Source of the DNA: Megascapheus bottae | Taxonomy: Eukaryota > Chordata > Mammalia > Rodentia > Geomyidae | Direction of reading: 5' to 3' | DNA length: 64,000 nt | NCBI GenBank assembly: GCA_024803745.1 | Contig: JANJXV010000152.1 | Span: 1,000,001 to 1,064,000, forward strand | Shown: piece by piece, positions 44,401-55,651 of the stretch | Layout of the letters: every line of letters starts with the position of its first letter | How positions within the stretch are numbered: position 1 is the first letter of the stretch | Position numbers and translations under genes: made by a program | Notes under the pieces: model-generated | The model's input: the letters and a program-made list of their open reading frames with translations, nothing else | Told to the model about the DNA's origin: nothing | Databases searched by the model: none

Positions 44401-44723
44401 GATTACCATAAATATAATAAGGATTGAGAAATCTTGGCAAAGCATGTAGTACCTGAACCGTAAGGTGTCGAGCACTAGAAGGGGCAGGGTAGATATGAAG
44501 GGCCTATCCAGCTGGGTATCAGGAGTGCTGAGTGGAAGGAAGGGATGAATATGGTCAGAATACTTTCTGCACACATGTGAAAATGAAGCTAACTGAGAGT
44601 AGTTTGGGAAGTAGGGGTCTGAGATAGTAATGTAGGGAAGAGAGTCTGACTCAGGCCCTATTTGCCTATATAGACAAATGAAACCCCATGTAAACTAACT
44701 GATGTTAATAAAAAACTTACAGA

Positions 44724-44918
44724 GGGGCCGGGAGTTTGGCCTAGTGATAGAGTGCTTGCCTAGCATGCACGAAGACCCGGGTTCCATTCCTCAGTACCAC
44801 ATACATAGCAAAAAACCAGAAGTGGTGCTGAAGCTCAAGTGATAGAGTGCTAGCCTTGAGAAAGTCCAAGGACAGTGCTCAGACCCTGAGCCCAAGCCCA
44901 GGACTGGCAAAAAAAATA
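44724..44918 (+). mobile_element. Dimeric SINE, full length
   Basis: GGGGCCGGGAGTTTGGCCTA head, right arm ending AGCCCAGGACTGGC and an A tail. Confidence 0.94.
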
Positions 44919-44925
44919 CAGAAAG

Positions 44926-45012
44926 TAAGAGCCTGTGGCTCATACCTATAATCCTACATGAGGCTAAGTGGATCATGGTGAAACTTTTACCTCAATGAGC
45001 AGCCCAATGAAA
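44926..45012 (+). mobile_element. B1/7SL-like fragment
   Basis: GTGGCTCATACCTATAATCC with GAGGCTAAGTGGATCATGG. Confidence 0.65.
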
Positions 45013-45134
45013 ACTACGAGTTGTACATAACCCAGATAGTAAAAAAACCAAAAAACAAAAAACAAAAACCCAAAAATGCAAACAAAAAAAGCCAAAAAAC
45101 AAAACAAATTAAAAATCAAAACCAAACCAAAAAC

Positions 45135-45330
45135 AGGGGCCAGGAGTGTAGTCTAGTGGTAGAGTGTTCAGCTAGTGTGCACAAAGCCCTACGTTCTATT
45201 CCTTGGTACCACATATTCAGAAAAAGCTGGAAGTGGTGCTGTGGCTCAAGTAGCAGAGCAGTAGCCTTGAGCACAAGTGTCCAAGGACAGTGTCCAGGCC
45301 TTGAGTTCAAGCCCCAGGACTGGCAAAACA
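45135..45330 (+). mobile_element. Dimeric SINE, full length
   Basis: GGGGCCAGGAGTGTAGTCTA head, CACATATTCAGAAAAAGC linker, right arm to CCCCAGGACTGGC. Confidence 0.9.
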
Positions 45331-45404
45331 ACAACATGCCTTAGAGCCAGCACCCAAGCAGTGAATTGAAGCCTGAGGACTGTTAAGAAAAAAAAAAGAC
45401 ATGA

Positions 45405-45685
45405 AGAAGGCTGAGGATGTTGCTCACGTGATAGAGTGCTCACATGGCCTGTACAGGGTCCTAGGATTCATCACTAGCATTAGAAGGCACCAAAACCTGT
45501 TGGGATGGGGTTTTGTTTTTGTTTCTCTTGTTTTTGGTTTTCTCCCTTAAGTGATTTTAGGGGTCAAATAGGAAAAAAGTAGGGCACTTTCCTTGGGCTT
45601 TCTCAAGGCTAGGATATGGAGGAATCAAATCCAGGGTTTTGTGCGTTCTTGAAAAGCACTCTACCATTAGGCAATTATCCTGCCT
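45405..45685. mobile_element. Diverged ID-like pieces on both strands
   Basis: A plus-strand head-like piece (GCTCACGTGATAGAGTGCTC) at 45405-45482 and a reversed dimeric SINE portion at about 45580-45685. Confidence 0.5.
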
Positions 45686-45889
45686 ATACTATACTGGGGA
45701 TGGGAACTGTTTTGGTGGTTCATTCCCTGGTTCCAGAATATCATGGGTCCAGTAGCTGCACTTCTTTGCTTTATACTAATTATACTTATGTATTCAAGTG
45801 CTTGCAGAGCATCCTGCAGAGACAAATAAGTATCTTCACCAACCAATCTGTCAATCAAATGTTCCTGAAAGGGTACCTGGGTCAATGCC

Positions 45890-46000
45890 TGCTGGGGCGT
45901 ACCGGCAGCAAATTGGGGTTCCTGAAATAGGGGGCAGGGACTGGAAAAATTAGAAGAGAGACAAACACATCGGGTCCAGGAGGTCTGCAGCCCAGGCAAA
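45890..46000 (-). mobile_element. E4 partial 3' LTR (R/U5 part)
   Basis: Begins TGCTGGGGCGTACCGGCAGC and matches the first 110 bp of 47706-48043, then jumps into gag at about 46000. Confidence 0.88.
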
Positions 46001-46385
46001 AGGGATTGAGGCCGTAAGGCTGCAGCCGGTGGCAGTGGGTGTGAGGGGTAAGGTTTAGAATCAGACACCATAGTGGCCTGAGGGTCATCTTTCTTTCCTA
46101 CTTCTGGGGGGGCTCTCTGCTCCATCCCCATTTTCGATAGAAAATGTAGCATTTCTTTTAACTTCTTCTCCACCGTATCCATCCGGCCCTCCATTGACTC
46201 ATCATAACTTTCCTCCTTGATATTCAAACCTGAATTCTGATACTCAATATCTACTGGTTGTTGTTCCCTTTTCAAGATCTCACTTAGTCTCTCTTGGGCT
46301 GCTGCATATGGCTCAGCCTCAGGTTTTTCAGAAGGGTCCTTTAACTCATAAATTTCCCTTAATTCAAGATTAAGTTCAGCATTCA
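46001..46385 (-). pseudogene. gag: E4 gag internal fragment
   Basis: This encodes the stretch matching E2 Gag residues about 93-220, including EEMLHFLSKMGMEQRAPPEV. That is the acidic linker between matrix and capsid. The frame stays open from 46410 through the fused partial LTR into host sequence at 45667, so the long ORF there is a fusion artefact. It has no start codon of its own in the native position and no capsid. Confidence 0.85.
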
Positions 46386-47250
46386 TACTCAAAGATCTTA
46401 AAGCGCGCAAAATTAATATCGGCCGTTCATTTTCCGGAAAATTTTAGTATCATGAAGGTTTTTTGCTAATCTTATTCTTGTGGGTGACAACCAAGTTTTC
46501 AAACAAAGCCTTTTTTAGCAAAGCGACTAGCTAAAATTAAAGACTGAAGTTTGTGTCCTGCCACCAACTGTCTCTAGACTGTCACTTCAGCAGGTTGTAG
46601 GAAAAAGGAAACTAGACGAAGACCGCAGCTGCTTTGTCTGGCCTCTGCTCACCTCAGCTGCAGCCAATTGGGAGGGGCCATACCAGGCCCGAGTGGAGCG
46701 AAAAACTTTTTACTTCCCAGAAATATTCAAAAAGATAACAAGGATGTGCTTGTGTACACGCAGAAAAACCATAAGGATCCATATTTAGAACTGGTACCAA
46801 TTTTAAAGACAAAACTGGACAAAACAAAACAAAACAAAATACCCAAGGAAACTATGTAACACGAACAAGACAGAGAAGCAGAGACTTTTAAACAGAATCA
46901 GACATTGACATATAACAAGAAATTTGGACTCAATCAGATACACTTAACATAAAAAACATGAGCTCAAATGAATGTTTTCACCAAACAGTTATTTTTAGAT
47001 TTAGACATGTCTTGCTGGTGGGACTCTCAGGTATGCCTTGTTATCGACAAGAAACTCAGAAGGGGAGGGGGGTCAAGGCGTCCCTTGACCACCCAGGCCT
47101 CTGTTTTAGGCCCACAGTGCACCTTTTCAAACAAACAAACAAAAATAAAATAAAATAAAATAAAACGCAGACATACAGGGGGGTCGGCCGATTTCTACTT
47201 ACCTCTGGAGGCCTTTGCTTTTCACCTGGGCATCTTTTACAAAAAAGGTT
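46386..47250 (-). other. E4 copy of ERV region X
   Basis: Matches 54850-55570 in E2 over most of its length, with E4 keeping about 100 bp that E2 lacks near 46510-46660. It has a (TAAAA)n tract at 47147-47166. On the minus strand CCTCCAGAGGTAAGTAG (about 47200) is an excellent splice-donor consensus. Confidence 0.75.
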
Positions 47251-47580
47251 TTTCAGAAGGGTCCTTTAACTCAATTCCCTTAATTCAAGATTAAGTTCAG
47301 CATTCTCATGTTGAGGATCTATGCATTCATTTACTAGATTCCATACATCAATAGCCTCTACTGGGGTCTTTTCGGGGCCATATACATTATAATATTCTTG
47401 AATTCTTTTTCCTATCTGCTGCCAGGTTTTTTGGAATTTCTCCTCTAAAAACCTCTGGCATGCCTCCTCGACAAACTGTAGGAAGCTCTGAAGCACCCCT
47501 TTTTCCACCCACGTTCCGTGGGCTTCAAGTAGGTCTGTTAAGATCGGTACAAATGACCTATGGCTATTAACTTGACCCAT
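47251..47580 (-). pseudogene. gag: E4 gag N-terminal fragment
   Basis: Starts at 47580 with Met-Gly-Gln and encodes matrix residues 1-104, nearly identical to the 2 kb fragment and E2. A small deletion near the end changes the frame (LRELS then stop), and at 47251 the sequence switches to region X. The product would be a matrix-only peptide of 104 residues, if made at all. Confidence 0.88.
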
Positions 47581-47685
47581 AATTTTTACTCCTGACTATA
47601 CACTCTCTTAAGATCCTCTCTTAATAGTCCTACGATGTGTTACTCACCACAGCGGGGTCCTCCACCGTCGTCCCAGATTTTCAGG

Positions 47686-47703
47686 GTCCCTGTTCGGGCG
47701 CCA
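47686..47703 (-). other. E4 primer-binding site, exact tRNA-Lys3 match
   Basis: Same 18-mer as at 20963-20980, two bases from the LTR. Confidence 0.95.
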
Positions 47704-47705
47704 GA

Positions 47706-48043
47706 TGCCGGGGCCTACTGGCAGCAAATTGGGGTTCCTGAAATAGGGGGCAGGGACTGGAAAAATTAGAAGAGAGACAAACACATTGGGTCCAGGAGGT
47801 CTGCAGCCCAGGCAAAAACTGCCGCGCCCCGTTTATTCTCAACTCAAAGTTTATATCCCTTCTTGAGACCAGGGCACTGCCAGGTGTTACATCCAGATGG
47901 TTAATCAGGGAACTGTTGGGGGTTACATTCATATGGTAAATCTCAGATCAATTGAACAGGAGAAGGCCAAAAAACAATAAGACAATCAAGCAATTACCTG
48001 ATGCAAATCAAAGTACAGTTTGATTCCACTCTTGCTCCCGACA
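47706..48043 (-). mobile_element. E4 5' LTR, subtype C
   Basis: 338 bp, TG...CA. R/U5 matches subtype A at the left end, but U3 is of the subtype B/C kind (GATGCAAATCAAAGTACAG). Confidence 0.92.
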
Positions 48044-48595
48044 AATGCCCACCATCGACTACTTTGCCCCTGTCTCAGCAGGAAGCAGCTACAAAGTGAT
48101 GATCTTTGCTCATGCCCCCAATCAGGTGACGTGCACTCCAATTACTTAAAACCAAAGAGGTGGGAATGATAGTGTGGATCCAGGGCCACCTTTCCCATAA
48201 TTTAGCTGGTAGTTTAGCGTGCCCTGCACAAACAACAATCAGCACTGGCCCAAGGCCCCTTCCTCCCTTTCCTAGTTTAGCATGCCCAGGCCCCGATTAG
48301 GGATGTAAATAACTATTGCCCACCCCTTTACCTTGGGCTGTCACTCCCCTAGGTAGCTATAAACCATTTGGGCCACAGGATCCAAGAGTGACTTTCAGGT
48401 CAGGGCAACTGCAGTCCCTCTTATCTACCATCTGGACAACACGATGAAGCCTTCACGTCTACTCTAAACACTACACGTTATATAGGTCACCCCAGACAGA
48501 AGCCAGTGCTTCAAGTGTGCACATATGAGAAGGAGGTCTACTGCCCCCCCCAATTAAACTTCTTTGTTTCCTGTACCTGGATATTGGCACAGTGT
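48044..48595 (+). mobile_element. Possible decayed solo LTR
   Basis: GTAGCTATAAACC (near 48355) could be a TATA box. CAATTAAACTTCTTTGTTTCC (near 48550) resembles an LTR polyadenylation region, with a CA end near 48591. No TSD or partner was found. Confidence 0.35.
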
Positions 48596-48609
48596 GCATA
48601 TTATCTAAG

Positions 48610-48766
48610 TCAGGTGAGGGTGATGCATAGTGTTTAGGGTGAGAGTGAGGGTGTGTAGGATAGGGTTACATTTAGTGTTAGGGACACAGGCTAGGTTTAA
48701 GGTTTGGTGTTGGGGTTAAGGTTAGAGTTAGGGTTAGAGCCAGAGCTAAATATAGGGCTAGGGTTC
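48610..48766 (+). repeat. Degenerate telomere-like (TTAGGG)n tract
   Basis: Contains GAGTTAGGGTTAGAG, GGTTAAGGTTAG, AGGGCTAGGG and many GGTTTAGG-type variants, ending exactly where the E3 LTR begins. Confidence 0.75.
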
Positions 48767-49117
48767 TGTCCCGTCCAGCGGGACGTCAACTAAGGCCAAG
48801 AACCTAGAGGGAGCAATGAAAGGGACAGGAGACACGAAGAAGGCAGCAAGACAAGCATCCTGATCAAGCTGCAAATTTTATTTTTTACACTGGGGTTTAT
48901 ATGCCTCTTCAGGAGAGGTAGGAGGGGGTTGGGGTATAGGAACTGCTCAGGGTAGGGGGTCCTGCAGTAGGATGTTTGCTCCTGCTCCAGGTAGAGGCCA
49001 GGTGGTAGGATGTTTGCATATCAACGCAAGCAGGCATATGTTGCTTAGTGACCTAATTACAAGATGCAGGCACATTCTTACACTAAGAATTCAGGGAGGG
49101 GGAGAATGTTTCTGACA
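48767..49117 (-). mobile_element. E3 3' LTR (subtype D)
   Basis: 351 bp, TG...CA. CATATAAA (complement 48897-48904) precedes AATAAA (complement 48877-48882) by about 20 bp. The flanking polypurine tract (minus AAAGGAGGAGA, 49118-49128) marks it as the 3' LTR. It is unrelated in sequence to LTR subtypes A, B and C. Confidence 0.88.
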
Positions 49118-49679
49118 TCTCCTCCTTTCATCTTAAAATAAGTGAGGGGCGAGGATTTAGGCAATATCTTAATTATGGTAGGCATTAATCTGAGAGGGGA
49201 GACAGAGGCCCTGATCTCTAGAAAGGAGGCCATGTTGAGCAAGAAGCAAGACACACTGGCTGATGTGTCTGTCTTTCTGCTGAGGCCAAGCATCTTTTTG
49301 TGGGGGAAGGGTTTTAATAGACGCCAATTTCCATGCTATCAGGCGTGTCCCGCCGGAGACCCCGAGACTGATGGCTGTTTTATTTTTAGGCCGTCTCCTT
49401 GCAGTCTTAGCTGCACCTCACACAGATGCCTACACCTGTCAACTGCAGGTGCGTATCCCTAGGGTGGGGACTACGGTTCCTCTGGGGGCCTCATGATCCT
49501 CATGCTTTCCTCAGCCAAATCGGCTAGATGTAGGCATTGATAATGTACCAGAATAGGCCTCCCCGCCAGGGTATCAATCTGTTATTTTACAAAGGCTACA
49601 ATTCTATTAAAAATACATGGTCCAATGGTAACAATTAGCAACACTGCGAAGGTATCCTGATCTTATCTCATACAATGCC

Positions 49680-49840
49680 AAAAGCAACACCATTCATGTC
49701 CTATTTCTCAAATAGCCTAAATCAGTCAAACAGCAAAACACAGGAACAGATGTGATAATTAAAAGGCCAATGATGAGGAGAAGTCCCACGATGATTAGCA
49801 GGGTTGTCCAATAGGGTCTCTTCGTTCCTGTGAATATGAA
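49680..49840 (-). pseudogene. Short ORF with membrane-spanning segment in env position
   Basis: About 45 codons after a TGA, containing a run of Leu/Ile/Val (TTLLIIVGLLLIIGLLII) followed by a Cys-Cys-rich tail. A CTTTCATATTCACAG sequence just upstream resembles a splice acceptor. It may be the membrane end of a deleted Env, or a small separate product. No furin site or CX6CC motif is present. Confidence 0.4.
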
Positions 49841-49898
49841 AGGAGAGTATTCTCAGGGCCAAACACAGGCTCTGGAATGGTATTATTAATCTTTTCTG

Positions 49899-52440
49899 TT
49901 AAACATTAATGTCCTTAGGGGCTGATGGGTTAACTTGTTTAATCAATCTCTTGGGCAGCCATCTTGGTGCTGATTGTTTTTGGTCCAGGACACAGGCTGA
50001 ACCGCGTCTCCAAATGAATACTGAATCTGGACCATTCCAGTTATTAGTGAGGGGATCTCGCCACATCACCATAGGCGGAGTTGTATCTGGAGAAGGGTTC
50101 CAGTGGCAGTCTGCAGCCGAATGATCATTATTATCTAAAGTCAAAAAATTTAACACAAAGAGTGCATGACTTAATCGATCACGGGGGGAAGCAAAGGATA
50201 AAGAAGTGGATTTAAGCCGAGTGAGCCAAGTTTTTAGCGTTTGATGGGCTCTCTCAACAATTCCTTGACCTTGTGGGTTATAGGGGATTCCTGTAATGTG
50301 ATTAATGTGAAACGCTTCACAAAACTGTCTAAATTTTGCACTAACATAAGCAGGACCCTTATCTGTTTTAATTTTAACAGGTTTTCCCAGAACGGAAAAA
50401 GCTGTGACAAGATGTGAAATGACATCCTTTGTGGCTTCTCCCAAATGAGGGGAGGCAAAAATGAAACCACTATAGGTATCTATAGAAACATGAAGATACT
50501 TTTATTTTCCAAATTCTGGGAAATGAGTAACATCCATCTGCCACAACTGATTAGGGAAAAGGCCACGTGGATTAACTCCCATGTGTGGTACTGGCTGGCT
50601 AACAATACACGAGGAACATTTTTTTTTAACAATCTCTCGAGCTTGTTCTTGGGATATTTTACAAAATAAGGGAGTGGGCATTCAAATGATGTACATTATG
50701 TAAGTTTTGGGCCTCTTGTATTGATCCTACAATTATGGGGAAGGTAAGCCTTGTAGCAGCATCTGCTTGAGCATTGCCCTCTGTAAGGGGTCCAGGTAAA
50801 TTAGTATGGGCTCTAATATGTCCCAAATAAAAAGGTTCTTGTCTATTTATTAACTTTTGAATTTGTATAAACAGAGGTGTAGCATTAGAAGTTATTTTAA
50901 GAAAAGGAGAAGTTTCAAGCAACGGAATGGAATGAGCTATGTATGCACTATCAGTATAGATATTTACAGCTCGAGTGGAAAACTGTTTGAAAACTTGAAA
51001 TATGGCATATAGCTCAACCAACTGGGCCAATTGATAAGATGTCTTGAAAACATGGGAAGACCCATCTGTAAACACAGTGACAGCCTTTGGAATGGGGTTA
51101 TTTTTTGTATTTTTAGGAAAAATGAATGAATGGGACTGGGCAAACTGTAATATGGGATCATCTATTACTCCTAGGAACCCTGACAGGGCTATTCCCCAGT
51201 CTTCCATAATTTGGAGAAGAAATTGAATTTGTTCCTGAGTATAAGGAACCACTAATATATCAGGATCTTTTCAAAAATATTGGCAGGAAAGTGAGCGAGC
51301 TTTAATAATTATGGAAGCAATTTGAGACAAATATACTGCAATTACTTTAGATGAGGAAATGGGGAGATGGACCCAAAAGAGAGGTTGTCCTCTTTTATTG
51401 GGGGTGATGGACTTCTGCCAAAAAACTCCAGTGGGCGTATGTGGGGTGGCCAAAATTATAAAATTTAGGGGTAAAGTATAAGAAATTTGTGAAACAAATT
51501 GTTGGTCACTAGCTTGTGCCACTTGTCCCAACGCATCCCTTGCTGCATGTGTGAGCTCGCGAGGGGAGGAAGGGTCAGAATCTCCACGCAGGATATCGTT
51601 AAGGGGCAAGAGTACATTGTTAGGTAATTTTAGATAAGGTCTGAGTCATTGGATATCTCCTAAAAGTTTTTGGAAATCATTAAGGGTATGGAGGCTATCT
51701 ACACAAAACTGAATGCGAGGTGTTAAGACTAATTCCTGTTGTAATTTTAAACCTAGATAAGTAAAGGGGTCTTGTAACTGAACTCTATCAGGAGCTATTT
51801 GCTAAACCGAGATTAAGAAGGGCTTTAGAAAGTTCCACCAAACAATTTTGTAGATCTGACTTGTCCCAAGCTGCTAAGAAAATATCATCCATATAATGCA
51901 AAATATAAATGTGTGGGCAGTGTAAACGAATTGGATCCATTGCCTGTGCAACAAATTTTTGAGAAAGGGTTGGGCTATTGGCCATTCCTTGAGGCAAGAC
52001 TTTCCAATGAAATCTTTGCAAAAGTCCCTGAAAATTAACACGAGGGAGACTGAAGGCAAAATAAATGCAATCATCAGGGTGTAGGGGAATTGTAAAAAAG
52101 CAATCTTTAAGGTCAATAATTATTTTATAATAGCCTTTTGGAATGGCTACAGGGATTGGAATGCCAGGTTGGAGGGCCCCCATAGGTGCCATGACCTTAT
52201 TAATGGCACGCAGATCCTGTAAGAGGCACCATTTGCCGGATTTTTTCTTTATAACAAAAATGGGTGTATTCCAAGAAGAATTAGAAGGCTATATATGTCC
52301 AGCCCTGAGCTGCTCCTGTACAAGCGGTTCAGAGGCTTTTAATTTCTCTTGGGTGAGTGGCCACTGATCGATCCATACAGGTGTTGGAGTATTCCAGGTG
52401 ATTTTATCTGCATGGGGTACAGGAAGGCCAGTGGCCATTA
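49899..52440 (-). pseudogene. pol: E3 pol: RT, RNase H and integrase, decayed
   Basis: RT (52192-51788) has DLKDCFF and [11 protein letters not shown]. The N-terminal part (ITWNTPTPVWIDQW) lies upstream at about 52420 and ends in a TAG near 52290. The thumb/connection and RNase H (51609-51271 and 51252-50659) share a frame broken by one TGA. RNase H keeps FTDGSS, the LVELYA glutamate and YTDSAY. Integrase (50444-49899, with upstream MDVTHF after a TAA) keeps D28 and E64 of that ORF at D,D35E spacing. The usual TDNG is TDKG here. The C-terminal WNGPDSVFIWRRG is present. It is non-functional. Confidence 0.9.
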
Positions 52441-52469
52441 CTAAAAATCCGAATGTCTGAGCCCATGTC

Positions 52470-52780
52470 TGCCGGGGCCAACCGGCAGCAAACCAGGGTT
52501 CGCAGATTGGGGTTCCTGAAATAGGGGGCAAGGACTAGGAAGAAATAGAAGAGAGACAGACATACACGGTCCGGGATGTCCGCAGTCCAGGTAAAGACTG
52601 CCGCGTTTATTTTTCACTCCCGCTTCTTCCCTCCTCCAGACCCAGGGAACCTCCAGGTGTTACCTTCATATGGTAAAGCTCAGGTCATTTACATAGAATA
52701 CGGCCAGAAAACAATAAGACAATAAAGCCATTGTCTGATGCAAGTCAAGGTACAGTTTGATTCCACTCTGGCTCCCAACA
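52470..52780 (-). mobile_element. LTR subtype B at E2 3' end
   Basis: 311 bp, TG...CA. The first 90 bp (R/U5) matches subtype A, but the remainder (U3) resembles subtype C, for example ACAATAAGACAAT and GTACAGTTTGATTCCACTC. Internal region Y follows directly with a CCCCCG polypurine complement, so it acts as the 3' LTR. Confidence 0.88.
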
Positions 52781-54849
52781 TATCCCCCGTTTTTTATTTT
52801 AAAAGAAACACGAGTGCAATTTTTACTCTTTTCTATACCCCTAATTTATCCTGTCACATTTTCCAAAAATGACTTTGGTCCCTTGGTCTAACGGGGATTG
52901 ATGGGCGGAGATTCAACTTCTGTGACTTCTTCAAGCTGACTCAGGGGTGTTGTCTCTGTGCTTGACCAGGGACCTTAAGAAGCCTAGCCTGTTTTATCAA
53001 GGGGTTGCAAGGATTAGATATTAGGAACAATAATTTACTCCAAACTAGAGATCATATTTAACATTTAACAACTGCACAAACCATCTTTGGCTACAATAGT
53101 GTAGCTTACATAGCACCCATTTGCAAAGGCTTTTTCTTGATTGTCTGGGGAACTAAATTTCTGCAACCTTAACAATGCTTCAGTTGTCAGATCTAAACAG
53201 ATTAATAGAGACACAAGCTTCAGATCCACAAACTTTTCCTGAATTTGTGGCTGGTGTCAAAAATAAAAAATAAAAATTTCGCTCAATTAGGACTTTAAAC
53301 TACCCACTATCACAGAAGATTGACAAGTTCCTGCCCAGTTATGAAAGGCACGGGCATTAGTAAGGCATGCTTACAAACTATTCTATGACCTCCCGGCTCT
53401 GATTAATTTGATTGGCCAAGCACAAGTGACTAAGATCTGACACCATCTCTGCCATCCAAGCAGAGGCTTTCGTGTCCCAGTAGTGTCTTTCCACACAGGG
53501 ATAAACATGCCATTGGCATTTCACTTTGTTGGTTGCTGTACTTGAACTCGGGGCCTGGGTACTGTCTCTCAGCTCTCCAGCTCAAGGCTAGCACCCTACC
53601 ACTATGAGTCCCGAGCTTGGTGCTTGAGTTCTTCCCTACAGCTTTTCAGCTCAGAAGTAGCACTCTGCCACTTCAAGCTCCAAAGCAACTCTGTCCCAGC
53701 ATTCTGCTGGCAGATTAGACACCATAGTCTCACAGGGACTTTGCTTTGCCCGGGCAGGCTCAAAACTGTGGCTTTCAGATCAATGAGTCCTACAAAAGGC
53801 CACGTTACTCCCAATTAAAGCAACAAGGTGGTCAACACAGAAATAGTCTCTAAGCATGAGCTTACCTAGAACCTGGTAAAAGCCAAAGTTACATCTGAAT
53901 AAGGATTGCTGTCCTTCTCCATGGGCTAGCTGGAAGTTGCTATAAGGTAACTTACAAGAGCAAGCTGAAATAGCAATTAAGCAATTACTTTGGTAGTCCT
54001 AATTTTCCTTTTTTCTCTTTCTTTAAACATTTAAGACAACTTCACTTTCAAATATTGTTTAGAAACCCATTTCCAATGTTCTTAATAACTTTTACTGATA
54101 CTGGCTTAAACAATTAACACCTTAGCCTTTATTTGCAATTGAAAAACCTTTAAGGGCACAAAGAACTCCTTCTGCCTTCAGGCCCCCTAAGGCCCAAGGC
54201 ACTCCTCTTGCCTTTTAGAAAAAAGGGCTCTTTTGCAGTTTAGATTACTGTCTAGAACTCCAACAACAGTTTAAATTCAAATAACAGTTTTTCCCTAATT
54301 CAAGAACTATAGACATCAGTGCACCAAAAGTCTAAGTCTGGACTTAGTTTCCTCTCCTTTTTAAAATACACCCAATAGCATGGAGATAAACCTTTAAACA
54401 TTCCTTTAAAATACTAATCACATTATCCACATTTTACCATCAGATTTCTAGTGTCAGTTTGCAAGAAAGGACAGGCAAAGTTTCTGACGTTAATGAACAA
54501 TTATACATTTAAATCTCTAATACATGTTTCCAAACTTTAACTTAAAGTAATAAATCCCAAATTCCCTAACACCTCTGTGCTGAACAGGATACAATGTTTA
54601 CAATGTAAACAGCTGTATGCCCTGCAATAAAATGCAGATTTCAGGATCTAGAAAAATATTTACCAGTTTTTCTTTAAGACAACACAATAATTCTTTGAGA
54701 CATTGTAAAACATTCAAACCTAATATTTTTGTTGAAGTTTTAAGCTTAGATTTACCCAATTGTCTTTGTGTTTAAGTATAAATTTATCCATTGTTTTATA
54801 CAGCATGCTGACAATCTAACCTTGAACATGTTCACTCACTCATTCACAC
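52781..54849 (-). other. E2 region Y (3' non-coding), with captured SINE
   Basis: Nearly collinear with 17771-19660 in E1. A reversed SINE arm at 53529-53686 includes an extra partial duplication relative to E1. No ORF of note. Confidence 0.8.
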
Positions 54850-55570
54850 ACATTCATACTTAAAGATCATAAAGCGCGCAAAATTAATATTGGCCGTTCA
54901 TTTTCCGGAAGTTTGTGTCAAGAGAGTTTTGCCAATTTTACTCTTACAGGTGAGAACCAGGTTCAAAATAAAACTTTTTGCAAGGCAATTTAGCTGGAAT
55001 TTATTTTTCCAGGGCTTGTCACAACTGCAGACATGGGGGAGCGGCCATGCTAGGCCCAGAAATGTTCAAAAAAATAACAAGGATGTGTGCTTGAGTACGC
55101 ACAGAAAAACCATAAGGATCCATACTTAGAAATGGTACCAATTTTAAAGACAAAACTGGACAAGGAAAAATATGTAACACGAACAAGACAGAGAAGCAGA
55201 GACTTTTAAATAATCAGACATTGACATATAACAAGAAAATTGGACTCAATCAGATACACTTAACACAAAAAAACATGAGCTCAAATGAATGTTTTCACCA
55301 AACAGTTATTTTTAGATTTAGACATGTCTTGCTGGTGGGACTCTCAGGTATGCCTTGTTATCGACAAGAAACTCAGAAGGGGAGGGGGGGTCAAGGCGTC
55401 CCTTGACCACCCAGGCCTCTGTTTTAGGCCCACAGTGCACCTTTTCAAACAAACAAACAAAAATAAAATAAAATAAAATAAAATAAAACGCAGACATACA
55501 GGGGGGTCGGCCGACTTCTACTTACTTCTGGAGGCCTTTGCTTTTCACCTGGGCATCTTTTACAAAAAAG
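54850..55570 (-). other. E2 region X, with splice-like signals
   Basis: On the minus strand a pyrimidine-rich CCCTCTTCTTAATAATCTTT ends in GTAAAAG, then ATGCCCAGG, then a donor-like AAGTAAGT about 35 bases on. A (TAAAA)n tract is at 55455-55489. The position between integrase and region Y is where env or an accessory spliced exon would start. No long ORF survives. Confidence 0.6.
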
Positions 55571-55651
55571 ATTATTAAGAAGAGGGATGGTAAAGACAAA
55601 ATAATGTCACATATTAAATTGTGTAGAGTCAATGAATATGTTAAAAGGTCC

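Larger units (their letters stand above)
45890..48043 (-). mobile_element. E4: rearranged member of the E1/E2 ERV family
   Basis: From right to left (sense direction): 5' LTR 47706-48043, PBS, gag start to about codon 104, region X (47250-46386), a second gag segment overlapping the end of the first (46385-46001), and a truncated LTR (45999-45890). The gag bases encoding about NAELNLELREL through DPSEKP occur on both sides of X. The element lacks capsid C-terminus, nucleocapsid, pro and pol. No target duplication is recognisable because the left LTR is incomplete. Confidence 0.88.
48767..52469 (-). mobile_element. E3: betaretrovirus-like ERV, 5' part missing
   Basis: Consists of 3' LTR, a short env-position region and pol. 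At 52469 it abuts the subtype B LTR of E2, so its gag, pro and 5' LTR are absent. They do not reappear to the right of E2 at 59342. The left junction is the telomere-like tract. Several stops and frame changes show greater age than E1 or the 22-31 kb provirus. Confidence 0.88.

Noticed and set aside
45667..46410. 247-codon minus-strand ORF as a new gene
   Set aside because: It is a gag fragment fused through a partial LTR into flanking sequence; only the gag part is meaningful.
46958..47158. Plus-strand ORF shared with 55221-55476
   Set aside because: Lies in region X opposite to the retroviral sense and ends in a simple repeat; shared only because the ERV copies are related.
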